DNA from: Mageeibacillus sp. UBA3708
Lineage (GTDB): Bacteria > Bacillota > Clostridia > Saccharofermentanales > Saccharofermentanaceae
Length of the DNA: 10,495 bases
NCBI GenBank assembly: GCA_002371375.1
Contig: DFIB01000020.1
Span: 1-10,495, forward strand
Direction of reading: 5' to 3'
Shown here one piece after another: positions 1 to 5,287 of this stretch (position 1 is the stretch's first letter; each line of letters begins with the position of its first letter). The notes beneath the pieces are model-generated. The model searched no databases and had not been told where the DNA came from. It worked only from the letters and a program-made list of their open reading frames with translations. The position numbers were made by a program, and so were the translations under genes.

Positions 1-1349
1 AGCTGATGGGAGGAAGAGGCGGAATCTCTGAGATCGAGCCGTATGGTACGCGTACACTGAGATTCCCGATAGATTTCGACAGGTTCAAGACAGACGGCTG
101 GGCTCAGGGTAAGAAGGAATTCGTTGATATATATCTTGGCGCTCTGTCGCATGAGCTGGTATTTGATATTACGCTCAGGCTTGATAAGGATACGTATTAT
201 GCAGGCAAGGGATATGAGATCGCGTTCTATCAGGCAGTGATCGCTTCCGATGTGGCTCTGCCGTTAAGCAAAGACGGTGATAAAAAGCCGGAACTTGCAG
301 ATAGGAAGGCTGACGATACCAAAGCACTTCCGGCTCCCAAGGAGGAAGAAGACAAGCCTCTCGAGGACGGTATGACCGTCAGGATGGCCGACATCGAAGA
401 GGAGCTTGCGGTGCCTGAAGTCTCATCCCTAAGCGAGAGTATCGTTGAAGAGGAATTGAATGTTGAGGAACTCAGAGAGCCTAATCAGGTAAGCGAGATA
501 CCTTCGAATATCTTCGTTGGCAATGACAAGTACAAGTTCGGTTTCTCCAGGAAGAAAGGTGCGGTCAATGCCATCATCGTCGACGGCTTCAATTTCCTCA
601 ACGGATCGTTCCTGCCAAGCTTCTACAGGTGTCCTTCCAATATAGACAGAACCGACAGGAACTTTGTTCTTGCCAAGACGGTATTCTCCAAGGAGAGCGA
701 CTACGAGGAGATACAGAGTTCTCTGGAATTTAAGAGGTGTGAATACAGCATGAAGGATGGTGTGTTCGGACTTATGGCATTCTACGGCTCTTTCGCGATG
801 AAAGGCGATGTAATCCTCTATTATGAGATAGCCAGATCGAACGTGCTCAAGGTCACTCTGGACTTCACCCCTAAGTATGACATGATCAGGTACGGCATCA
901 GATTTCCGCTCGTCAAGGATGAGACGGTGTGCACATGGTATGGAAGGGGCCCCGGAGAGTCGTATTACGACCGTAAGAACGCCAGCAAGATCGGACTGTT
1001 TGCAGCCGAGACAGATAAGATGTATCATGCATATGCAAGACCTGCCGAGAACAGCTGTCACAGCGATACGCAGGTCGTCAAGATCTCGAATACTTCCGGG
1101 GACGGCTTCCTTCTGAGGCGTGCCGGCTCGCAGAGATTTGACTTCACGGTGCTGCCGTTCACGCCCGAGCAGATGAACAATTACCTGCACGAGGAGCAGC
1201 TCATGCGCAATGATTTCTGCGAATTCTTTGCCGATTTCTGCTCGAAAGAGATAGAGCGTACGGTCAACAACATCTCGGCTCTGCCTCTTAAGAAAAACGT
1301 TCATTACCGCGATACATTCGAGTTTGAACTGAAGGGCAGGAACGATTGA
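1..1349 (+). CDS. Beta-galactosidase, GH2 LacZ type, C-terminal part (5' truncated by window edge)
   Basis: This is the C-terminal part of a LacZ-type glycoside hydrolase that should cleave terminal beta-galactosides such as lactose. The frame is open to the left edge, so the ATG at 6 is not a credible start and the catalytic TIM barrel lies outside the window. Residues are counted from that ATG. Residues 1-80 match the beta-sandwich before the last domain (the stretch ending YYAGKGYEIAFYQAVI corresponds to the LacZ 'GHxxAxxQ' region). Residues 168-447 are the Bgal_small_N domain, marked by TWYGRGPGESYYDRK (310-324), PAEN (346-349) and the YLHEEQL segment (393-399). Two things are odd. A linker of about 85 residues rich in Glu, Asp and Lys (83-167) separates the two domains. 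The usual C-terminal GGDDSWG motif, which carries the galactoside-contacting Trp999 of E. coli LacZ, is not recognisable. The gene overlaps the next one by 4 bp. The family call is secure; the substrate is inferred. Confidence 0.9.
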   Translation, partial: LMGGRGGISEIEPYGTRTLRFPIDFDRFKTDGWAQGKKEFVDIYLGALSHELVFDITLRLDKDTYYAGKGYEIAFYQAVIASDVALPLSKDGDKKPELADRKADDTKALPAPKEEEDKPLEDGMTVRMADIEEELAVPEVSSLSESIVEEELNVEELREPNQVSEIPSNIFVGNDKYKFGFSRKKGAVNAIIVDGFNFLNGSFLPSFYRCPSNIDRTDRNFVLAKTVFSKESDYEEIQSSLEFKRCEYSMKDGVFGLMAFYGSFAMKGDVILYYEIARSNVLKVTLDFTPKYDMIRYGIRFPLVKDETVCTWYGRGPGESYYDRKNASKIGLFAAETDKMYHAYARPAENSCHSDTQVVKISNTSGDGFLLRRAGSQRFDFTVLPFTPEQMNNYLHEEQLMRNDFCEFFADFCSKEIERTVNNISALPLKKNVHYRDTFEFELKGRND

Positions 1350-1990
1350 GATACAAAGCAGTTATTTTTGATCTTGACGGCACATTGCTGTCGACATTGG
1401 CGGATCTGACAGGAGCCGTTAACATTGCATTGGAAATGAACGGGATAGCGTCCGTTACCGAAGAAGAAGTGAAGAGCTTTATAGGCAACGGTTCTTACAA
1501 GCTCATCGAACGGGCCGTCAAGGGAGCCTCATGTGATGTTGCCAAGGTGCATTCTGATTATAGGAACGCATATCTTGACCACTGTCTTGATAAGACAGTT
1601 CCGTATCCCGGGATCGTTGACCTGCTTAAGGAATTAAGAGGAGCGGGAGTTAAGGTTGCAGTCAATACGAATAAGCCTTATGATCCCGCAGTCAAGGTGC
1701 TTGATATGCATCTTCACGGATTGCCGGATATGATAGCTGCCCAGTCCGATACTATACCTCGCAAGCCCGATCCCACGGGTGTATTTAAGATAATGGAACA
1801 GCTTGGTGTGAAGCCCGATGAATGCTGCTATGTAGGTGACTCTGATGTGGATATCAACACGGCCCGCAATGCGGGAATCGACGTTATTAGTGTCGACTGG
1901 GGATTCAGGGATCGTGATTTCCTGAAGGAGCACGGTGCTGTCACAATCTGTTCGGATGCGAGAGAACTGCGCAGCAGGCTTCTCGGTTGA
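1346..1990 (+). CDS. gph: HAD-superfamily phosphatase, phosphoglycolate phosphatase (Gph) type
   Basis: A 214-residue cytosolic HAD hydrolase with all four motifs: I, FDLDGTLL (nucleophile Asp9, acid/base Asp11); II, VNTNK with Thr108; III, Lys140 in RKPDP; IV, GDSDVD at 164-169 for Mg2+. The order 'PYPG...L..LRGAG.KVAVNTNKP' followed by 'CYVGDSDVDINTARNAG' is typical of the phosphoglycolate phosphatase subfamily with a helical C1 cap (about residues 16-85). Members remove phosphate from 2-phosphoglycolate or related small phosphoesters; pyrophosphatase (PpaX-like) activity is a possible alternative. The start is a TTG at 1346 inside the beta-galactosidase stop (TTGA overlap), with a purine-rich AGGGCAGG just upstream, so translation is probably coupled. 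The protein is full length. The family is certain and the exact substrate is not. Confidence 0.88.
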   Translation: MRYKAVIFDLDGTLLSTLADLTGAVNIALEMNGIASVTEEEVKSFIGNGSYKLIERAVKGASCDVAKVHSDYRNAYLDHCLDKTVPYPGIVDLLKELRGAGVKVAVNTNKPYDPAVKVLDMHLHGLPDMIAAQSDTIPRKPDPTGVFKIMEQLGVKPDECCYVGDSDVDINTARNAGIDVISVDWGFRDRDFLKEHGAVTICSDARELRSRLLG

Positions 1991-2082
1991 ACGGAGCTTT
2001 GTAATTTATCTGTTTTTTGTTAATTATTTTTGTCTTTTTCGCCCCGTTGTATGAGGCTCTTCAGCTGCATGATTCAGGAAAT

Positions 2083-2429
2083 GACTTTTTTGCAAGCGTC
2101 GTCTCTGCTGCAGACAGGATAGTTCACGAAGAAGACAGGCAGCCTGCAGCAAGATCTGTACAGTGTTCTCTCACAGTCCCGTCTTCAGGTTCGGCGGGGA
2201 TGAATTCGTCGTTATACTCACCGGCAAGGCCCTTGAGCAGCGCAATGATCTTCTTGAACAGTTCAGGGCGGCTGCATCCACCGGTTCAAAAGATCATGTT
2301 GATGATCCGGTTGTAGCATCGGGCATTGCGGTGTATGATGTTGGTGCAGACAGGAGCGTGACGGATATTTTCGAAAGGGCAGATGCCTCCATGTACGCGA
2401 ATAAAAAATCATTGAAAGAGCTTCGATAA
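2083..2429 (+). pseudogene. Decayed GGDEF (diguanylate cyclase) domain remnant with frameshift
   Basis: From 2163 to 2429 one frame encodes VFSHSPVFRFGGDEFVVIL, with the full GGDEF signature, and then the domain end (SGIAVYD, then FERADASMYANKK, the usual 'ADxAMYxxK' ending). Intact domains make cyclic di-GMP from two GTP. The homologous frame continues upstream only to about 2151 (KICTVFSHSP). The preceding 'HEEDRQPAA' (2125-2151), which resembles the GHxxGDxxLxxAA stretch of GGDEF domains, lies in the other frame, so there is a one-frame shift near 2142-2153. The N-terminal half of the domain, including the DxDxFKxxND metal site, is not recognisable. There is no sensor domain and no ribosome binding site before the GTG at 2163. 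I read this as a dead gene remnant. The alternative, a short expressed GGDEF tail, is unlikely. It ends 5 nt before the NUDIX gene. Confidence 0.78.
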
Positions 2430-2434
2430 TAACT

Positions 2435-3031
2435 GTGAACATAAACGACGACAAAGATCTTATCTGGCAGGAGATAGAGACAGAACACCTTATACAGAAC
2501 GAGTGGATTGACCTGCGCAAGTCCAAATACAAGTTCCCTGACGGCAGTGAATTCGAACCGTATTACAGCTACAGCAGACGTGATTATGTTGTTATAGTCG
2601 CATCCGACGAAGACGGCAATTATCTGTGCGTCAGACAGTTCAGGCAGGGAATAAAGCAGGTTACGACAGAATTTCCGGCGGGCGGCATCGAGCGCCGCGA
2701 CGGCCGGGAATACAGAGATGCAGGCAGCAGTGAGATATCAGCTGAGGATGCGCTTGAAGCGGCAAAGCGAGAGCTCCGCGAAGAGACGGGATATGAATCT
2801 GACGAGTGGCGTCATCTCCTGACCGTGCCGTCCAATGCGACGATCGCGGATAATTATGCTCATCTTTTTGTGGCGCGCAACTGCCGCAAAGTATCAGGAT
2901 TATCCCTGGACCGTACGGAATTCCTCAAGGTTATTAAGTTGTCCGCTTCAGACATTGAATCCCTTATTGCATCCGGCGGATTCCAGCAGGCGATGCACGT
3001 GGCGGCGTGGCTGCTGGCGCTGAGGAGATGA
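2435..3031 (+). CDS. NUDIX hydrolase, ADP-ribose pyrophosphatase type
   Basis: A 198-residue NUDIX hydrolase expected to cleave nucleoside diphosphates linked to another group, such as ADP-ribose, using Mg2+. The NUDIX core is E104, seven residues, then RELREETGY (112-120). It is preceded by the ADP-ribose pyrophosphatase hallmarks VRQFRQGI (67-73) and EFPAGG (79-84) and followed by PSNATIADNYAHLFVA (132-147). The order 'W...R.....PDG' at 24-37 also fits this subfamily. An extra stretch of about 15 residues (roughly 86-101) separates PAGG from the helix, so the Gly of the standard GX5EX7REUXEEXGU box is not in register. The start is GTG at 2435 and lacks a clear Shine-Dalgarno; no better start with a good site is visible. 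It probably shares a transcript with the tautomerase gene 41 bp downstream. Confidence 0.88.
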   Translation: MNINDDKDLIWQEIETEHLIQNEWIDLRKSKYKFPDGSEFEPYYSYSRRDYVVIVASDEDGNYLCVRQFRQGIKQVTTEFPAGGIERRDGREYRDAGSSEISAEDALEAAKRELREETGYESDEWRHLLTVPSNATIADNYAHLFVARNCRKVSGLSLDRTEFLKVIKLSASDIESLIASGGFQQAMHVAAWLLALRR

Positions 3032-3072
3032 AAGTGAAGTCCGTTGTTTGATATTCTTTCGGGAGGTGACGT

Positions 3073-3414
3073 ATGCCGTTTGTAGATCTTAAGATTACAG
3101 TGCCTGTTGAGGCAAGTGTTAAGGAACAGTTGAAGAGTGATATAGGGCAGGCGATAACGACTCTTAATAAGAGCGAGTCGTACCTCATGGTCGGTATCGA
3201 GGATTCTTATGATCTGTGGCTTGGCGGCCGCAAACTTCAGAGAGGTGCATATGTGTCTGTCAGCCTGTACGGGAACGCGCTGCCTTCAGATTATAATACG
3301 ATGACGTCACAGATATGCGGCATCCTTAACCGGCGGATCGGAATACCGGGCGACGCCGTGTATGTAACGTACCATCCGGTCAACGACTGGGGATGGAACG
3401 GCCGTAATTTCTGA
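3073..3414 (+). CDS. MIF-like tautomerase-superfamily protein
   Basis: A 113-residue protein matching macrophage migration inhibitory factor (MIF) along its whole length. It starts MPFVDLKITVPV, so Met removal would expose the N-terminal proline that serves as catalytic base in this superfamily. Lys33 corresponds to MIF Lys32 in the active site. Residues 38-66 (YLMVGIEDSYDLWLGG...VSVSLYG) align with the MIF 'YIAVHV...FGG...LHSIG' region, and the end VYVTYHPVNDWGWNGRNF matches MIF 'VYINYYDMN..VGWN..TF'. The MIF CXXC motif is absent (YVSVS instead). The family acts on keto-enol substrates as a homotrimer; the bacterial substrate is unknown. A strong GGAGGTG (3062-3068) precedes the ATG. The gene is followed directly by an intrinsic terminator. 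The family is very likely and the function is open. Confidence 0.88.
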   Translation: MPFVDLKITVPVEASVKEQLKSDIGQAITTLNKSESYLMVGIEDSYDLWLGGRKLQRGAYVSVSLYGNALPSDYNTMTSQICGILNRRIGIPGDAVYVTYHPVNDWGWNGRNF

Positions 3415-3419
3415 ACGTA

Positions 3420-3449
3420 AGGGGTATCGGCTGATACCTCTTTTTATTT
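3420..3449 (+). terminator. Rho-independent terminator after the tautomerase gene
   Basis: AGGGGTATC (3420-3428), loop GGCT, GATACCTCT (3433-3441) forms a 9-bp stem with one G-T pair, followed by a T-tract (3441-3445). It starts 6 nt after the tautomerase stop codon and closes the NUDIX-tautomerase transcript. Confidence 0.88.
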
Positions 3450-3771
3450 GGGTGGTAACACCCGGGATGACGTAATTCACAGAATCATGCACAAAGCTGA
3501 TTATTTTTATGTGAACGATTCTATGTAAACCCGGAACCGAAGCGGGTAAATCAGTTGGACATGCAGAGTAGATCGGGTCACTCCGATCGTCAAAGACACC
3601 AACAGTGAAGCCCGCAACTGCTTGCGAGCGAACTTCCGCAGGTTTGGTGCCGGGATGGGCAGCTTCAAGTTTTACATGATGTAAAATGCGAGCGCCAAAC
3701 CGAGGACTGTAGCGAGCAAGTCTGTTGCCGGGCGTTGAGTAGAGCTCAGTCTTTGGCGAAGCCGGTGGCGG
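3450..3771. ncRNA. Candidate structured RNA or structured intergenic element, family not recognised
   Basis: About 320 bp without a credible protein gene but dense in base-pairing potential. Visible stems: GGGTG/CACCC around a GTAA tetraloop (3450-3463); AGAATC 3481-3486 with GATTCT 3517-3522, enclosing CACA 3490-3493 with TGTG 3510-3513; ACCCG 3529-3533 with CGGGT 3543-3547; GATCGG 3571-3576 with CCGATC 3583-3588; CGCAA 3613-3617 with TTGCG 3622-3626; GGTTTGGTGC 3641-3650 with GCGCCAAACC 3692-3701 (one G-U), enclosing TTTTACA/TGTAAAA (3670-3686). A three-way arrangement is closed by 3725-3729/3767-3771. TGAAGC 3606-3611 can also pair with GCTTCA 3662-3667, which crosses the 10-bp stem as a pseudoknot would. 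The motif GCGAGC occurs three times (3625, 3688 and 3712). The strand is unproven; the plus strand is favoured because the GTAA loop is of GNRA type there. An orphan HEARO/OMEGA-type RNA is one possibility, but I cannot confirm it. Confidence 0.45.
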
Positions 3772-3888
3772 TCTTATTCTGTATAACACTCTATATAACC
3801 GTCACTTACACAGAGAACTAGTCAGAATACTCTGTGTAACACTCTATCTAGCAGCCACTTACACAGAGGACAAGTCAGAATAACAGAC
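3771..3888. repeat. Two 53-bp tandem repeats with nested inverted repeats
   Basis: Unit 1 (3778-3830) and unit 2 (3831-3883) match at 45 of 53 positions by eye. Each unit begins TCTGTRTAACACTCTAT and contains CACTTACACAGAG and AGTCAGAATA. Within unit 2, TCTGTGTAA (3831-3839) and TTACACAGA (3859-3867) are perfect inverted repeats; unit 1 has the same pair with one mismatch. The whole block is flanked by TTATTCTG (3774-3781) and its complement CAGAATAA (3876-3883), with GTC and GAC just outside. The block abuts the structured region on its left. There is no spacer between units, so it is not a CRISPR array. Confidence 0.8.
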
Positions 3889-3962
3889 TGATTCCTTGCG
3901 GCGGCCTGTCTTGAGCAGAAACCACTTTCAGCAAGGCTTTAAGACTTTTCCGAAGGATCTGC

Positions 3963-3991
3963 AAAAAATTTTTTGAAAAATTTTCAAAAAA
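3963..3991. repeat. A/T-rich perfect palindrome with A-tracts
   Basis: TTTTTTGAAAA (3969-3979), a single A, then TTTTCAAAAAA (3981-3991) form an 11-bp-arm perfect inverted repeat, preceded by six more A residues (3963-3968). The A-tracts are spaced roughly one helical turn apart, which suggests intrinsically curved DNA. It lies about 70 bp upstream of the first lipoprotein start and could act as an UP-like element or protein-binding site. It is too A/T-rich and lacks the GC stem expected of a terminator. Confidence 0.6.
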
Positions 3992-4002
3992 CAATGAACC
4001 TT

Positions 4003-4032
4003 TTCGTTTTAGGCCTGTCTTATGGTTATAAC
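4003..4032 (+). promoter_or_regulatory. Weak candidate promoter for the first lipoprotein
   Basis: TTATAA/TATAAC at 4026-4032 is a fair -10 box and would place a transcript start about 20 nt before the ribosome binding site. The matching -35 region (4003-4008, TTCGTT) is poor. The curved A-tract palindrome just upstream is the main support. Confidence 0.28.
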
Positions 4033-4046
4033 ACAAAGATGAGAAC

Positions 4047-4051
4047 GGAGG
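4047..4051 (+). promoter_or_regulatory. Ribosome binding site fixing the lipoprotein start at 4060
   Basis: GGAGG lies 8 nt before the ATG at 4060. It decides against an in-frame ATG at 3973, which sits within the A/T palindrome, has no such site, and would put 29 residues before the lipoprotein signal peptide. Confidence 0.85.
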
Positions 4052-4059
4052 TTTTTGTT

Positions 4060-5214
4060 ATGAAAAGTGTAAAGTTTTTGAGTGTAATGGCAGTTGCAGC
4101 AATGATGATGGCAGTCGGCGGATGTGACAGGATCGGCGAGCCTCTGACGAGGACAGACGGTACTGTTCAGACCGGCAGAAGCACACAGAGCGTCGTCGTT
4201 GATGGTGAGGAAGAGTTCAGTAAGGTTGGTGACCTTATTCCTTTATCAAGAGATAACAGACAGTCAGAACTTGTCAGAAATGATCTTGCTGTTAATGATC
4301 AAGATGAGCAGGAACCGGAGAAGAGGAAGAAGGAGATTCCTGATCCTACAGTAACTCCCACTCCCGAGCCGACTCCCGAGCCGACACCTGCTCCCACGGC
4401 AACGCCCAAGCCCACAGCGACGCCGAAGTCTACGGCAACACCTGCTCCCACGGCAACACCGAAGCCCACGGCAACGCCCGTACCGGAAATAACTGAAGCG
4501 CCCGCTCCTTCTGAAGCAGATGAGACAGAGGTAATCCCGGAGGTTACTGAGCCCGAGACCACAGAGACACCCGTTTCTTCATGGCAGGCAGAGTACCTGA
4601 GACTTGCTCAGGAATATGCTTCTAATCATGAGGCTCCTCATTTCGCGCTCGCTCAGGTAACATCCGATGATATCCCCGAACTGATAATGTGGGAAGTTGT
4701 GCAGGGAACAGGTGTTGATGAATACTACAACCAGGATCCTTACGTAATCTATTCGTTCAACGGTGAAGAGGTCATCAAGCTCGGTGATATGGTTGACGAA
4801 TATCCTTGGGAGGCAGGAGCACACGGCACAGAGGGAAGCTCACTTTGCTATCTGGAGCATGGCGGAGCATTCTTCAGAGGTGCAGACCGCTTTGATATGG
4901 GTGCTGTGGCCTTCAGGGGATACTGGATCGTAAATGACGAAGAGTCATCGATGAACGAGGAGTGGTTCTACTTCTGCGCATATGACATCACGAAATACGA
5001 TTCCGTTGCCAATGTGCCTTCAAAAGAGATCGTCGACGATCAGTTCAGCATCGATAATCCGTACATCTATACATTTGACGATGAGACAAGTGAATACATA
5101 AAGATAACAGAAGCGCAGAGAGGATTCCTCCGGGCAGTTGACGGTGCGGAAGACGAAGCATGGAAGACGATAGAAGAGATATCCCTCGAAGATCTCAGTG
5201 CTGCACTTCAGTAA
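4060..5214 (+). CDS. Lipoprotein with Pro/Thr-rich linker and C-terminal 'DDIPEL' domain
   Basis: A 384-residue predicted membrane-anchored lipoprotein. Residues 1-22 are a lipoprotein signal peptide (MKSVKF, hydrophobic AVAAMMMAV, lipobox VGGC with Cys22). A polar region follows (23-93), then a Pro/Thr linker (94-171) with five TATP units spaced six residues apart, typical of cell-wall-spanning spacers. The C-terminal globular domain (about 174-384) opens with WQAEYLRLAQEY and FALAQVTSDDIPELIMWEV. That is a pattern I recognise from many uncharacterised secreted proteins of gut Clostridia ('L..y...DDIPEL'), sometimes described as calcium-binding-like. No catalytic motif is seen. The protein should sit on the outer face of the membrane with its domain held away from it. 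The next gene, 73 bp downstream, encodes another lipoprotein with a similar leader. The molecular function is unknown. Confidence 0.85.
   Translation: MKSVKFLSVMAVAAMMMAVGGCDRIGEPLTRTDGTVQTGRSTQSVVVDGEEEFSKVGDLIPLSRDNRQSELVRNDLAVNDQDEQEPEKRKKEIPDPTVTPTPEPTPEPTPAPTATPKPTATPKSTATPAPTATPKPTATPVPEITEAPAPSEADETEVIPEVTEPETTETPVSSWQAEYLRLAQEYASNHEAPHFALAQVTSDDIPELIMWEVVQGTGVDEYYNQDPYVIYSFNGEEVIKLGDMVDEYPWEAGAHGTEGSSLCYLEHGGAFFRGADRFDMGAVAFRGYWIVNDEESSMNEEWFYFCAYDITKYDSVANVPSKEIVDDQFSIDNPYIYTFDDETSEYIKITEAQRGFLRAVDGAEDEAWKTIEEISLEDLSAALQ
4393..4479 (+). repeat. 18-bp tandem repeats coding for the (PTATPK) linker
   Basis: Five imperfect copies of an 18-bp unit encode PTATPK-like hexapeptides (with variants STATPA and PTATPV) inside the lipoprotein linker. 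The codons differ between copies at third positions, so the array is old rather than freshly amplified, but copy number could still vary between strains. Confidence 0.75.
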
Positions 5215-5275
5215 AGAATCTGAGATCTAAAGAACAGAAATCATAAAACTTAGATAATATATAATTATTAACCAC

Positions 5276-5281
5276 AGGAGG
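5276..5281 (+). promoter_or_regulatory. Ribosome binding site fixing the second lipoprotein start at 5288
   Basis: AGGAGG sits 6 nt before the ATG at 5288, ideal spacing. A TTG two codons upstream (5282) would touch this site and is not the start. Confidence 0.88.
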
Positions 5282-5287
5282 TTGACT

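Noticed and set aside
429..1304. Open reading frame of about 290 codons on the minus strand inside the beta-galactosidase gene
   Set aside because: It lies wholly opposite a well-supported domain, has no recognisable motifs and no ribosome binding site; its length comes from the codon bias of the plus-strand gene.
3307..3789. Minus-strand frame of about 160 codons covering the tautomerase 3' end and the structured intergenic region
   Set aside because: The translation is Pro/Arg-rich with no domain pattern, it crosses a good terminator and the repeat block, and the stems explain the sequence better than coding does.
3778..3883. CRISPR array
   Set aside because: Two repeat units lie directly against each other without unique spacers, and no cas gene is nearby.
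3973..4059. Extended N-terminus for the first lipoprotein, starting at ATG 3973
   Set aside because: It would begin inside the A/T palindrome without a ribosome binding site and put 29 residues before a standard lipoprotein signal peptide; GGAGG before ATG 4060 decides the start.
4299..4562. Minus-strand frame rich in Gly/Val/Ser opposite the lipoprotein linker
   Set aside because: It is the complement of the Pro/Thr repeat codons and has low complexity only for that reason.
5251..5270. TATAAT at 5260-5265 as a promoter for the second lipoprotein
   Set aside because: No -35 match is found 16-18 bp upstream, and the transcript start would fall almost on the ribosome binding site at 5276.
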